Source: Euptelea pleiosperma | Lineage: Eukaryota > Streptophyta > Magnoliopsida > Ranunculales > Eupteleaceae | NCBI GenBank assembly: GCA_035048495.1 | Contig: CM068547.1 | Location: 34,728,502-34,792,501 of the forward strand | Direction of reading: 5' to 3' | DNA: 64,000 nucleotides | Shown: in pieces, positions 12,901 to 24,800 of the stretch | How the letters are laid out: the number at the start of each line of letters is the position of its first letter | Position numbering within the stretch: position 1 is the first letter of the stretch | Notes under the pieces: generated by a model | What the model was told of the DNA's origin: nothing | Seen by the model: only the letters and a program-made list of their open reading frames with translations | The model's database searches: none | Program-made: the position numbers and the translations under genes

Positions 12901-15900
12901 TTATGCATGATTTCCCCTTGATTGGTTTGGCGTGAGGCCAAGGGAGCGATTCCCACCATTAACCTTTTTATCTCTCTCTCTCTCTCTCTCTATCATCCTT
13001 TTTCATTTTCCCAGAAATCGCAGAATGACCAATCATCCTGCGTTACCTTGATTGTAAGGTTGATTATGTTACTTATTTGAAGTCCACATGAATAGAGATA
13101 CGTGAGCCAAAGTAGACATTGAAGATGTAGTAAAAGAAATTAGGCTACGTTTGGTGCAGGCGAGTTCGAAGTCACACCACATGGACTCTCGAGACTTTGA
13201 AGTCGCATGAGTTGCAATTTATCTGACAACCCTCTGGATATGTTGCTAGTGGACATTCTTACAAGGTGTACAGGTTGAAGACAGCTATTTATGGGTTGAA
13301 ACAGTCTCCACCAGCTTGGTTTGATAAGTTCAGTGCAGTTGTGTTACGTTATGGCTTCAAGTGAGTTTATTCTAATCACTCAGTGTTTGCTCGTTGTACA
13401 GGTTCCGACATTATTTTAGTAGTGTATGCGGATCATATTATTATCACGTGAAGTGACAATAGTGGGATTGTTGACTTGAGATCTTACTTGCATTTTCAAA
13501 CCAAGGATCTTGGCTCTCTTTGATATTTTCTTGGATTGAGGTGGCGAGATCCAAGGGGGGGGGGGGGTTAGTCTCTCACAAAGGAAATGTCACAGATCTA
13601 CTAGAGGATACAGGAATGTTGGGATCTAAACCAATTGATGCTCCTATGGATTCTACTCTCAAGCTTGATGGTGTACAAGAGGAGTTGTATAGTGATCCAA
13701 GTTGGTATCGGAGGCTAGTTGGGAAGTTGATTTATCTCAGAGTGGCTTGTCTAGATATTACATTTGCAGTTGGGTTGTGAGTCATTTTATGCATGCTGTG
13801 CACCAACCACATTGGGATGTTCTGTATGGTATTTTGAGGTGCTTGAAGGGTGCACCAAGTAAAGGCTTGTTACATCAACCATCCACGTACTTGAGTGTTA
13901 CGAGTTTTTTTTGATGCAGATTGGACTAAAAATCATTCTGATAAAAGGTTTAATTTTGAGGATTGTACATTTATGGGTGGTAGCTTGGTCATATGGAGTT
14001 AAAAATAGAATGTGGTTGCTAGATCCAGTGCAGAAGTGGAGTATAGTGCTATGGCTCATATTGCATGTGAGATGATGTGGGTGAAATCTCTTCTTTAAGA
14101 GATGGAGTTTGAGATTCCAACTCCTATGCAAATGCGTTGCAACAATCATGCTTCTATCTTTATTGGTAGTATCCCAGTGTTTCATGAAAGAACTAAACAT
14201 ATAGAAGTTGACTTGCCACTTTGTCAAGGACATGGTTCTGAGTAAGACGATTACGCTCTGTATATTAAATCGACCGATCAACTTGGTGATGTATTTACTA
14301 AGGCATTACGCCGGAGTCCATTTTCTCTATTATGTAAAAAGCTGACAGCATGATCTTTATGCTCCATCTTGAGGGGGTGTTAGAGTGCGTTTTGTTCTTA
14401 GGGGTATTATAGTCTTTTTACATAATGTTATGTGCTTAAGTGATATATATACAGAGATGATGAGGCCGAACTAGCTAAGTTTGACTCTCTCTATTTGCTC
14501 TCCTCTATTCTTTTCTTCTCAATCTCTACTTCTCCATCTTTAACTTTACAAATGTCACATGACCTCGGCAAACTAAACGCTCGATTTGGCCAATTGCTGC
14601 CGTCAAGTCTCATGAACCAAACACAGGTTTAAAGAGAAACAAGAAATGGAGCAACTAAAGAAGCAAATAAGTCCTTAGAAATCAAGCTTCTGCCAATTGC
14701 TGTCATACGTCATGGGTCCACCATGGAATGGTCCTAATAGAATGATTTTTTAATCCAAAAATGGACCTGATAGGGTGTTCATCCTATAGGATTTTTTTGA
14801 AGGTTCCAAATGAAGTGGTAAGCTGTTGGTAAATTGTCCTTACATTATTTGTAACTGGTTCTGTCTATTGTATTGATAACTTTATATTTTCTATAGTTAA
14901 AAAGGATGGGCTGGTCATCTAGTTTTGGCTCTAATGATGGAGAATCAACAGACTCCCTTTCATCATCTTATAAGCCTTGTCCCAACTGTTTGGTGCTGGT
15001 TATTCAAATCCTGTTTTGCCATTCCATTTTGTCGATGACCACATTCTTCGTTAACGCATAGGCGTTCAAATCCATCCTCACTACCTTGATCCATGTCTTT
15101 TGGCCTTCCTCTCATCCTTTAGACCCTTTGACCTGCACCGGTGCACTCCTCGCCCGTGTGCCTTCAATGGTCTTCGTTGCACGTGACAAAGCAGTCTCAA
15201 TCGGCTTTACTTTAGTGTATCACCATGGACTACTCCTGGGTTTCCTTGTATGCTCTTATTTCTGATCTTGACAGTCTTCCTGAATTAAGTGTAGCTTGGC
15301 TTGCTTACTGACTGAAACAGTGCCCTTGTAATGAGAGAATGTTCTTTGTGTTATTTGAAGTGAACTTCTGGAGTTCCTTCTCATATAACCTGCATGAATT
15401 TATGATGTCTTTTTTGTGATGGATATAATGCAGGTCCTGTTGAAGCTGGAGAAACTCCAGGAGGAGCTTGCAGAACGATGTGGGGGTCAACCCACTTTTG
15501 CTCAATGGGCTGCAGCAGCTGGAGTTGATCAGAAGACCCTGAGGAAGCGCTTAAACTATGGCATCCTTTGCAAAGACAAAATGATCAAAAGCAATATACG
15601 GCTTGTTATTTCTATTGCAAAAAATTACCAGGGAGCCGGGATGAACCTCCAGGATCTTGTTCAGGTTTCTTTTCCTTTTATGCTGCTAAATGGACGAGGT
15701 TTCTATGTTTCTACCCATTCTGGAGCACAAAAAAAAAGGTTTCAACCCATTTTGATACAGAATCTTGTTCATTCTCAGGAAGGATGTCGAGGCCTTGTAA
15801 GGGGTGCAGAAAAGTTTGATGCCTCAAAGGGGTTCAAGTTCTCAACCTATGCACACTGGTGGATAAAACAGGCAGTTCGGAAATCTCTTTCTGATCAATC

Positions 15901-17125
15901 TAGGACAATTCGCTTACCAGTAGGTTTTCCTTCATTGATTTGATCCATTTTGCTGCATTAGACATATTCTGGCTTGAATATCAATATAATTATGCCCCCT
16001 CCGTTTCTCCTACATTGGTGCATGAATAAAGAAGAAAGAGACAATATAGTTCACAAGTTTCCTGGCCTTTTCTTTTCTCAGAATTGATAAGTGTTTGGTG
16101 TGGACCCTGCACCATGCTGAGCAGCTGAAGTCGAAAATGACACAGATGTTGACTGGCATTTTTTGCCTGTTTGCATGGGCCCATACACAATTTCAACGAT
16201 CTTTAGTGTTTCAACAACATATGGGCCACACATCAGATTGTTGTGCTTGCCTAAAACTGGCATTTTGCTTTCTGACTGCCCATAGATAATTTGCCTTTTG
16301 GATTAGTTAAATGCTGAGGATTGTGGGTTTTGGTATCTTTACTTGACATTAAAATGAAGCAAAAAGAATATAAAAACTAGTTTTATTCTTCTTTCTGCTA
16401 CAAATTAGCATTCCTATTTATCAATTTGACTTTTAAGTCTACTAATTTAACTGTTAATGCAATCATAGACTTGTGATGCTACCTTTGTTCTTTTTGCAAC
16501 AACTCTCCTCTAATCATTGATTTTCAAATCCTTGGAAAATGAACAGTTTCACATGGTTGAGGCGACTTATCGAGTAAGGGAGGCTAGAAAGCAACTGTAT
16601 AGCGAGAATGGAAGACATCCGGATAATGAAGAGGTTGCAGAGGCAACAGGGCTGACAATGAAGAGGTTGCAGGCTGTTCTACTAACCCCCAAAGCGCCTA
16701 GATCTCTTGACCAGAAGATTGGGATCAACCAGAATCTAAAACCTTCGGTCTGTCCTTATTTTGGTTCCCTATCTTAAACATTTATCACTTTTTAATGCTT
16801 CCTATTTTATCTGTTTCTGATGGGTGCTCTCACTTGTTTTCAGGAAGTAATTGCAGATCCAGATGCAGAAACATCAGAAGAGCTGCTGATCAAGCAATTC
16901 ATGAAGCAAGATCTGGAGAAGGTGCTGGACAGTCTCAATCCAAGGGAGAAGCAGGTGATTCGATGGAGGTTTGGGCTGGAGGACGGAAGGATGAAGACGC
17001 TGCAAGAGATTGGAGAGTTGATGGGGGTGAGCAGAGAGAGAATCCGGCAGATAGAGTCCTGTGCCTTTAGGAAGCTGAAGAATAAGAGGAGAACCAAAAA
17101 TTTGCAGCAGTATTTGATTTCATAA
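6915..17125 (+). CDS. SIG2: Plastid RNA polymerase sigma factor SIG2 (SIGB), nuclear gene, 7 exons
   Basis: The product directs the bacterial-type plastid RNA polymerase to its promoters; in Arabidopsis SIG2 mainly serves plastid tRNA genes. Exons: 6915-7002, 7969-8147, 9152-9763, 15434-15664, 15779-15919, 16547-16747 and 16844-17125. All junctions are GT-AG and in phase, giving 577 aa, close to the roughly 570 aa usual for SIG2. The first 90 or so residues are rich in Thr, Ser, Ala and Leu, as expected of a plastid transit peptide. Exon 3 (residues 90-293) holds the plant-specific Ala-rich and basic region. Exons 4-5 carry sigma region 2 (NIRLVISIAKNYQGAGMNLQ and KGFKFSTYAHWWIKQAVRKS). Exon 6 holds region 3. 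Exon 7 holds region 4, with the -35-reading helix-turn-helix (TLQEIGELMGVSRERIRQIE). The end LQQYLIS is family-like. SIG2 fits better than SIG1 from exon 3 and the C-terminus. Intron 3 is 5.7 kb and full of LTR-element remnants. Confidence 0.93.
7003..7968 (+). other. SIG2 intron 1
   Basis: A 966-bp intron opening with GTGAGT and closing with GTGCAG. Apart from an initial CT and T-rich stretch it is ordinary AT-rich DNA. Two similar phrases, AACTTCCAAATTCCAAT, lie about 70 bp apart near 7547 and 7620. No mobile element was recognised. Confidence 0.7.
8148..9151 (+). other. SIG2 intron 2
   Basis: A 1,004-bp intron between GTTAGA and TTGTGTGCAG. The part around 8817-8880 (GATGGGCCACCCACTTGGATGG and following) resembles the arms of the local MITEs but has no clear partner. 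I see no other structure. Confidence 0.6.
9747..9860 (+). repeat. Triplicated SIG2 exon-3 end with 5' splice site
   Basis: The last bases of exon 3 plus its donor, TTGTCAGAAGGAATACAG|GTG, are repeated just inside intron 3 at 9797 (exact for this stretch) and, with three differences, at 9838. The three potential donors are after 9763, 9814 and 9855. Only the first keeps the SIG2 frame: reading past it meets a TAA within six codons (9779-9781). Confidence 0.8.
10160..10890 (+). mobile_element. LTR-retroelement end with primer-binding-like site
   Basis: An AT-rich segment with repeated TTTACTATTTATAATAAA phrases leads into TATA-like and leader-like DNA. It ends at about 10873 in CCTACA, followed by TTTGGTGCCAGAGC, which resembles an initiator-tRNA primer site (TGGTATCAGAGC) with changes. 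It shares the phrases with the direct repeats at 11300 and 12562, so it is probably an older relative truncated after the primer site. The left edge is approximate. Confidence 0.5.
11300..13040 (+). mobile_element. Short non-autonomous LTR element (TRIM/LARD-like) in SIG2 intron 3
   Basis: Two direct repeats of about 475 bp, 11300-11774 and 12562-13040, each start TGATGC(A/G)GGAGCATTCAACTA and end near GAATGACCAATC(A/G)TC. They flank a 787-bp interior. A purine-rich AAGAGGG just before the second repeat fits a polypurine tract. The interior has no intact gag or pol; a few peptides after the first repeat look like a gag start. The repeats differ at several percent of positions, so the insertion is not recent. 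No clean 5-bp target duplication was found. Confidence 0.65.
13222..14550 (+). mobile_element. 3' half of a Ty1/copia element in SIG2 intron 3
   Basis: Translated fragments in several frames give copia reverse transcriptase (AIYGLKQSPPAWFDKF near 13283, then a decayed YADH in place of YVDD near 13420), the stretch GKLIYLRVACLDITFAV, and RNase H pieces (SSAEVEYSAMAHIACE, TKHIEVDLP). A polypurine tract CTTGAGGGGG ends at 14377. An LTR starting TGTTAGAGTGCG follows and runs to about 14550. Gag, integrase and the 5' LTR are missing, and there are stops and frameshifts. A run of 13-14 G bases lies near 13554-13567. Confidence 0.75.
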
Positions 17126-17530
17126 GTCTCACAGAAATCCGGAATTCGGCGCCACAGAAGAGTAAGGGGCTTGAAGGCCTTCCCTCTTGTACTTTTTCTT
17201 TTCTATGTAATCTTCCTTTTTCCAGAAATGGAAATGCTTCTGTTATTTTCCTTTCCTTTTTTTTTTTTTTTTTTTTGTATTGCACATTTAATTTGTTCAG
17301 AATTTGATAAATTAATAGTGCAGAGGAATGAAATTCGAGTTAGTATATTAACTATTACCGAAAGGCAATTACATGCAAATTTGACAGGGATAAGGATCAA
17401 AACATCTGATAACCTAGTTTTCCGACTGACATTATTCCGCAGTTGAAGAAAAATAAAACTCTTCGACCATTTGTAGTCTTGGTTGAAATGCGTCCACTGG
17501 ACAGTGCTGTGAATGATGCACGATTGTCAG
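17126..17530. terminator. Short convergent 3' region between SIG2 and ABCG14
   Basis: Only 405 bp separate the SIG2 stop (17125) from the ABCG14 stop (17531), so both 3' UTRs must lie here and may overlap. There is a T-rich stretch with 18 Ts in a row at about 17259-17276. AATAAA-like signals are present (for example AAATAAAA near 17450 on the plus strand). No exact poly-A site can be assigned. Confidence 0.5.
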
Positions 17531-20337
17531 CTACCTCACTTGCACCCGGTGCAAGGCCAGGTAAGCAACTAGCCGATAGCCGACCAACATCAGGGCCATG
17601 ATGCACACATCTATCCACAAGTGGTTCAGACCAACAGACTTAACGGCATTAAAATCTACCACCCGGCACAAGTTCCCCTTTGTAGAACACACATAATAGT
17701 CATTCTCAGTGTACTGGATCCCGAGAAGAAGCTTGTAACAATAGAAGCTGTAGCTCAAGTATTTCAACCAGACGATGAAGGGAGGGATTTGCTGAACGTA
17801 GTAGCCCCCGGCAATCAGGAAGACAAGGGTGGTGACAGATGCCAAGGTGGTAGCTTGTTTGACGTCCATGAGGATGGCACCGAATGCGAGACCTAGGCTC
17901 TGAGAGACAAGGACGCTGTAGAGGACGACAAGCAGGGTGAGGATGAAGGTGGTGGGATCAGCCTTGAGACCACCCATCCAGTAGATAATGAAGACGAAGG
18001 CGGTAGGAAGCGCAAGCTCCATTGGCAGGTCTCCTGCAGTCCTAGCTAGGAAATAGGAGGAGAGGCGGTACATGCCGGAAGACCGTTCCTTGATGAGCAT
18101 GGCTCGTTCTTGGGGAAACGTGAAGACTGCATTGTAGAGTGGGAAGAAGCCCCAGAAGATGGAGAAGAAAAAGAGCAGTGCGACCTGCAATCAAGAAGCA
18201 AGTCCTGGTTGGCTTCTGTGATGAACTTGCCAAAATATTTCATTACAGTAGTAGTACTTTGCAGAAGTAGAAGAAATTCTTACGCGATCTTGGATGTGGG
18301 ATGTTGGGGTGTGCCACCAAAGGAGACCAGCAAGAAAAGCGACGCTTATAACTTGGAAGATCCTTAGTCTGTTGAAAGCTTCGTACCTGCGCTCCTTCAG
18401 CCCTCTCCTCAGCAGTACTTTAAACTGCTGCCACCAGCTTGTGCCCCATTGCTCGTACTTCGCCATGTTGCCGGCTTCAGTAAACACGAAGATCATCGGT
18501 TAGAAGCTAAGGAGACCACGCTTCAAGTACCAAGTTCAAATTTACAAGCGGATTCCGAACTAAATTTGCATACTTTAGTACTGCATCATCTTGCATTGCG
18601 AGTTAACCATGGTTAATTTTGACAATCTGAGGAAGAAGATGACTTACTCGTAGATCCATAACCGTAGTTGTTTACGTCCAAACTGCAGAGCTCGGTCTTC
18701 AACCTTGTCGCAATGTTCTTGTCATAAGCAGATACGAGAGTCTCCCTCACCAATTTCTGCTCTTGTTCTACGCTGCTGCCCTGAATATCGGTTTGATCCG
18801 CGACTTGCTTGGAATCGGGCGGGATCCCTGCCGTTTCCCACACAATTATTAGAAAAATATTTACTTAGCATTACAATATGAATTAAATTCCTAATTAAAA
18901 ACTAAGCCCTTTTAGGTTAGGTTTGGTGAAAGAACTACAAGAGGGGCTCAAAGTGAGCCCCATTGAAAGCAAAACTGACCAGTTTTCTGAACATGGGGGG
19001 TTGTTGTTGTGGGGTACCATTTTATATTTTGCAAACATATGGTACAATTATAACCACCACTTCTCTGTAGTAGGGTAAGTGATTTCTCTGCTGTTCAGTA
19101 AAGAGTAGGATATGATATGATATGATATGATGGCCACTTTACTTCTTTAGTTTTCAAATAAAAAAGATAACATATCCAAAATGCCACTAAGTTTTTGAAG
19201 AAAATGACAAGACATTGGTTGATGATCTATTTCCATGGGTGGGAGCTAGATCAGAATCACATACCATTGGCAAGATCAAGCAAGAGATCAGCCGGGTTGA
19301 CGGTGACTGATGTCGAGAATCCAATGGAGGAGAAGTAATCCATGGCAGTTGATGCTGGTCCATGGTAGATGGGGCATCCTTCTGAGATCAACACCACCTT
19401 ATCAAACATGTGGTATAGTCTGCTTGATGGTTGATGAATGGTAGTAACTATGGTTCTACCCCCGCTCGCGAGTCGTTTAAGCGTGGTTAGGATCCGCTGA
19501 GCCGTGGTTGAGTCCAGACCTGAAGTGGGCTCGTCTAGCAACAAGAGACTTGGATTGATCAGCATTTCTTGACCTATGCTCACCCTCTTCTTCTCACCAC
19601 CTGATATCCCTCTAAAGAGTGGTCCTCCTATCATGCTGTTCCTGCACCTGGTTAGACCCAATTCAGTGATCACATGCTCTGCGTGCTCAACCTTTTCTTC
19701 CTTAGTCAAGGTGTCCGGCAGCCTTAGTAGAGCAGTGAAGACAAGGGTCTCGGTTACAGTCAGGTGAGGGTAGAGCACGTCGTCCTGTGGAACGAATCCT
19801 ATACGTCGCTTCGTGGAGCTGGAGAAGGGCTGCCCGTTATAGCTGATCTTGCCTGATAGTTTACCATTCAGCCTGCCGCCGAGGGCAGTCAGTAGGGTGG
19901 TCTTGCCACTGCCTGATGGGCCGAGCATCGCCAAGATCTCTCCCGGACACACAATCCCGGTTATGCCGTTCAATATAGTCTTCTCTTTGGAACTCCATGA
20001 ACCACCCCAGCAAAATCCTTTCTGCTCCAATTTTACTTTGTACACCACTTCTTCAAACTACAAAAACAAACAAACAAACCAAAAGAAAAATCACTTTTAA
20101 ATGCTACACTCACTCGTATTTATATATTTGTATATATATACATATATATATGTGTGTGCGCGCGCGCGCGAAGAAACAGACCTTCAATGTTATCGGGTAC
20201 AAGGCGAGTCGTAGAATGGATTGTGGATTGGAGTGCATGGGGTAGACGACGACAGTCGTGTCATGCCTTTCTTGCATATTTGTTTCTCCTTCTTGCGGGT
20301 TCTCCGGCATGAAGGTCTCGTCAAGGGGCATATCCAA
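17531..20337 (-). CDS. ABCG14: ABC transporter G family member 14-type half transporter, 5 exons
   Basis: This is a plasma-membrane half transporter of the white-brown-complex class. In Arabidopsis ABCG14 exports cytokinin for root-to-shoot transport. Exons: 20337-20182, 20057-19265, 18827-18648, 18474-18284 and 18184-17531. All junctions are GT-AG and in phase, giving 657 aa, normal for the family. Walker A GPSGSGKT is at residues 98-105, the Q-loop Gln at about 143, the signature SGGEK at 204-208, Walker B LLLDEP at 224-229 and the switch His at about 260, so the ATPase looks intact. The C-terminal half carries the ABC2-type membrane segments, including [20 protein letters not shown] and the end [25 protein letters not shown] at the exon 1/2 join and the short linker after the ATPase favour ABCG14 over ABCG9 or ABCG21. 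Exon 1 encodes a short acidic cytosolic tail. Confidence 0.92.
20129..20170. repeat. 42-bp alternating pyrimidine-purine tract in ABCG14 intron 1
   Basis: From 20129 to 20170 every step alternates pyrimidine and purine: (TA)n with one CA, then (TG)n, then (CG)n. It starts 12 bp inside intron 1, just after the exon-1 donor on the minus strand. Such tracts are the classic Z-DNA-prone form and also mutate as microsatellites. Confidence 0.85.
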
Positions 20338-20427
20338 ACTGAACTATAAATGAGTGATGGAAAGAAGTAAAGGGGAGTTTGCGTTTTAATTTCCCTTGGC
20401 TTCCCAAGTTGAATTGAACGACCCCTA

Positions 20428-20440
20428 CATATATATAACA
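20428..20440 (-). promoter_or_regulatory. Possible TATA box of ABCG14
   Basis: On the minus strand a TATATATA stretch (20437-20430) lies about 95 bp upstream of the ATG at 20337, a usual distance for a plant TATA box with a short leader. It is the only good TATA-like site close to the start codon. Confidence 0.4.
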
Positions 20441-21336
20441 TACATTTAGTACGAGAGAAGACGAGGATGTCTCCGCACCCCCACTGTCCACCCTACATAT
20501 GGGGTGGGGACCTACATAACTTTTGATCAATCCCTGATTCTCTAGCCAATCCCACACCTCTTTTTTCACCACGTACTAACTTTAAATTCAATTTAAAATT
20601 AATTGTTTTTTCATTCCGAAAAACAAGGAGTACGTGGCAAACAAGTAGATGTAGTAGATTAGATGATCTGACTTACACTAGTAGATGTAGTAGATTAGAT
20701 GATCTGAATTCTTCACGGCTAATCCAATGTAGATATGACCTAAGATTTGGCTAAACTCTAATGCATGCATCTCTAAGGGAGTCCAGTCAATGTCTTTCTT
20801 TGAGAGCTTTTAAAAGGCTACCTTAGACTTGGACTCGGCCTCTTTCTTTCTTTTTTTCTCTCTTTGTCAGGGCTAGTTGATGCAGAATAACAATCTTCAA
20901 AGGTTTCTAGAAAATCTATAGAGAGGGTCTTCTAGGGGAGGGAGTGTGTCGAATTGTGGGTTTTTTTAGAATTAAAATAAAGTAAAAAGAGAGGAAAAAG
21001 AAATAAACTTTGGCTTTTGCTTTTTTCAATTTTTTTTTTTAAGCCAATTGATTCTTATATGCCTTCAAATGGGGATTATCTTTCACTGTTATTTTCAACA
21101 TTCGTATCGCCGAAATATTCGGTAACATTGTATATATGTTAATGACATGAAAGATGCAAAGCCAAATCCCTTTACTCTTTACTTATATATTCTCTTCTTT
21201 CTTTAGACTGAGACATAAAAATCGGAAATGATTAAAGTCGACAAACCCCATCGATTCCTATTTATTTTTCCCGTTTATTTATTTTTTTTCCTTTTTCTTT
21301 TGGCAGCGCACTCAGAGGTGTGTCTGGACCCTTGGT
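20441..21336. other. Upstream region of ABCG14, no gene seen
   Basis: AT-rich DNA with poly-T and CT tracts. A direct repeat of about 29 bp with the unit GTAGATGTAGTAGATTAGAT occurs at 20645 and 20680. Distal regulatory sites for ABCG14 may lie here, but none can be named. Confidence 0.4.
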
Positions 21337-21893
21337 CCTGTTTTATGATACAAAATTCTATATCAAAATTTTTATACACAAGTCCCTCTAAGTGCCATGT
21401 GCCTCACTTAAGTTGTTGGTATACATAGTTGTTTCACCTTCCCTCAATAGGTTGATCTATTGGGGTAAATGGTTGTTTAACATGATATTAGCGCCTTAAG
21501 ACCTGAAAGGTCATGGGTTCAAGTCTCTAGTGGAGTGTATATATTCCCGTTGAAATAACAGAGGATATGTTCCCATACAGTGTTGGCCCAAGACCTGTTA
21601 GTATACATAGTTGCTTCTTGTTTCCTCAACAAGTCGATCTTTTGGGGCAAATGGTTATTTAACACTACACCTTTGTATCCATTGGATTTGAAAGTTCTTT
21701 ATGATCATATATCCTTAGTTCCAAGCCCATGACAAAGAAGTGCTCAAATGTAACAGCTAGAAAACATTAATCATGTTGATTTTTTGTGTGTAGGTCCACC
21801 AAGCGTTTGATTTAAACATTTATGGGTTAGTGGGTCCAAAAGAATGTGCCACATGGCACTTTAAGGGTTTTGTAAATTTTGATTGGTTGGGGT
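21337..21893. repeat. Shared-core MITE split by a SMART-type element
   Basis: The left part (about 21337-21413, with TCAAAATTTTTATACAC and AAGTGCCATGTG) and the right part (about 21665-21893, with TGTGTGTAGGTCCACCAAG and GTGCCACATGGCACTTTAAG) are inverted relatives and match the element at 40646-41018. A 251-bp short-LTR element interrupts them. The outer ends are worn. Confidence 0.5.
21414..21664 (+). mobile_element. SMART/TRIM element with 69-bp LTRs, 251 bp in all
   Basis: Two direct repeats of 69 bp (21414-21482 and 21596-21664) run from TGTT(A/G)GTATACATAGTTG to TTTAACA, giving the usual TG...CA ends. The first is followed at once by TGATATTAGCGCC, a degraded form of the initiator-Met tRNA primer site TGGTATCAGAGCC. 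The 113-bp interior is non-coding and contains GGTCATGGGTTCAAGTCTC. The size matches the smallest known plant TRIM class. The flanks (TAAGT and CTACA) do not match, so the target duplication is lost or the edges are off by a few bases. Confidence 0.65.
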
Positions 21894-24800
21894 TCTTGGT
21901 GGATGTTGCGCATAAGAATCGAATGTGCACACACACACACATGCCACACCCTCTTCACACATGCCACACCCCACCCAATACCCGGTTCAAACCTTTTTTT
22001 TATTTTATTTTTTCTTAAGTTTAATTTTTAAAAGTAAAGTAGAAATAATAATAATGATAATAAAAAAAAATAAAAATTCGTCACTGTGCCAACTTCTTCT
22101 CTACTCAAATTGATAAATATGGGGGTGGTGGGCTCCAGACATGGCCTTGTCTTTGTTCAGTTTCCGGAGTTGGGAGGTCGACACGTGGCGAGCACTCCTA
22201 TTTATCTAGTGGGGCGTACTTTATGCTCCACAAATGACGTCGACACGCGATCCACGAAATCATTGGCAGCACGCTGACGTGGAGGGCCCCTCCACTCAAT
22301 TGCTTTTTATTTTTATTTTATTTTTATCTCTCTTTCTTTTGTTGTCTTCTTCTCCTTGAACTGACGACCATTGTTATTCATTGGAACTCAGAAACCTTAG
22401 GATGTATGTATGTATATACGATCTCAGTGGGGGTTCTTCACGATCATCGGATGATGTACGGCTGGATTTATTCTTGTAAAATGGGACACACGGACATATA
22501 TTGATCATCGGATGGTTAAAAAAAACATATGGAAAGAAGGTATACATAATAATGAGATGATAATGGTTTTAATTTCATTAATGAAATGATCACGAACATG
22601 CAGAGAGAGTGTGGGAGGTCCCACCCACATGTTCACGTGCTTCAGCACACGCGTGTGGGTGAGTATGTGCCATGTTGCACCGTTATAGTGCGTGTGGAGG
22701 AATTGTGGGGAACGCCACTTTCTTTGATGGAGACGACTGGTGAATCCAAAGCCTTAATAAGTTGTATTAAATAAATTATCTCGAGAATAAAAAAGCTAAT
22801 GGAATGGCACGACGATGATGATCAACAAAGAACTTCGCTAAAATTAAATAGGGATACCTTTAAATTAATCTATACAAAGGTGCATGCTTTTAAAGAAAGA
22901 ATTATTTAAAAATTAATCAAAAAACATTTATACCGCCAAAAGATGTATTTTGGTTCTTATGCGCTTTTATACTGACCTTATGGATGTTTGGACCATCTCT
23001 TCGTGGACCCCACTTACCAAATATCAACTTGATCGGCCTCCACATATATAGCTAGTTAGCAGGCTGAGGTCTTATTTGTTAACGGAATTAATTAACCAGA
23101 ACAACCATGCACCATCACCCATAGAATAAATTAAGAAAGAGCTCTATGCAGTCTGTCAATCTTTACTATGTCTAGACCTAGTAAGTTTTTCTATATTATT
23201 AATGAGTCTAATTAAGCTGTAGGCTCCACTCCTCTTAGTGGTGCGGGTGCCCTTCCGTCAATTCCTTTAAATATCCAACGGCTATAAATCACTAGTCAAA
23301 AGGTGGACCAAATATCCATAAGGTAAAGTGGGCCCTAAAGAGTAATCCAGCCACGTGATATGTTTCAATGCCTATACGTTTCTTTTCCCTGCTGTAGCAC
23401 CTACTTAGCTAACTTGTCTGGTAGCTAGTAGATATTCTCAATGATCACGTAGGCACCGTGTAGATTGTGCGTGGGCCCTCATCGATAAAGGATCAAACAG
23501 TAAAGAAAAACAACAAATCTCCCGATATGATACATCCCATGATTCTTCTCCTAATTAAATCTGGGCATTTTCATTTTTTTTTATCGGGTCACGAAACCCT
23601 ACAAACAGGAGAAGGATATGGGTGGTGCAAGATGCTTTCCTATTGGACTAGTCACGAAAAAAAATTGTGTGCCAGATGTCAGATGCTGGATTATGATAAT
23701 CTCTACGCATCCATGTGACGGATACCGAACCAGGCCACTACATATGGATCGTTTAGTAGCAAAACAATCAAAATGTAGGTGTGAACACAAAGACAGGCTG
23801 TGTGCACATTTTTATTTTTATTTTTTATAATTTGAGAGATTTGGGCCACGTGGGAAAAAGATTTATAAGGGTCCCACTTTGTAGTTAGTGGGGTGATGTG
23901 GAGGAGAATGACATGTCAGCAATACGAATGGCTGATTTTAAGATTCCTAGACAGGAGACCCCACACTCTCACGCTTGTACCTCTTTCAGTTTTTTCTCTG
24001 TGTGATTTAGTTGTAGTCCCACTTGGAGAGAGAGAGAGAGAGAGAGAGATTGCTAATTAAGGTTAATATATATTGTTGTTAATTAACTAAAAAAACAGTC
24101 GTCATTATTGTCGAAAATGAAATAATAATAATAATAAGAATAATAATAACAACGAAGAACCATGTAATTGATTAAGCTGCCTTATGTGTGTGTGCATGAT
24201 TGATAAACTTGATTAATTATTATATTAATTAAAGTAATGCGTGCCCCATATAAGTCCATTAATTCTAACTTATTGGGAACTACTTGGAAAATTTTGACGA
24301 CAATTCGCAATCATTTACGCTGCGCTTAGAAAAGTTTAAAAACTACAATAAGCCATGGTTTTAAGTACTTATCGAAAAACTATGTGATTGGTAAAATTTA
24401 TAATAAACTCCCAAATCGGCATTAGCAGATGCCTTCTGCTGATAGCTTTCGCGGGAAGCCGTTCTTATATAAAAAAATTCGTTACAAGTTTATACATAAT
24501 TTGTTTTTGTAATATCTAAACTTTAAATTTTTTTACTTTCGCCGCACAAAAAAAAAAACACTTTTTTTTACCAAACACCATAGAAGGATTATTTAAGACA
24601 AATGGCCAAAACAGCTGAACTCAAGCACTTTATTACATATAAGAGGTATTAGGTAAGCACTTATAAAAACGCGAATGTTTAATAAATAATCGGCAGTAGT
24701 ATATAATACATGCTCGATCCCTATCTCTATCCACCGTCTGTTGTGTATGTCGTACGGCATTAATTACTGGTACGGAGTTTTGGCCGAACTCGAGCACTTT

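Noticed and set aside
17397..17896. Open frames on both strands across the ABCG14 last exon
   Set aside because: Shadows of the ABCG14 frame, without family similarity or splice logic.
21500..21540. GGTCATGGGTTCAAGTCTC as a tRNA B box
   Set aside because: No cloverleaf; the context is better explained as the interior of a short-LTR element.
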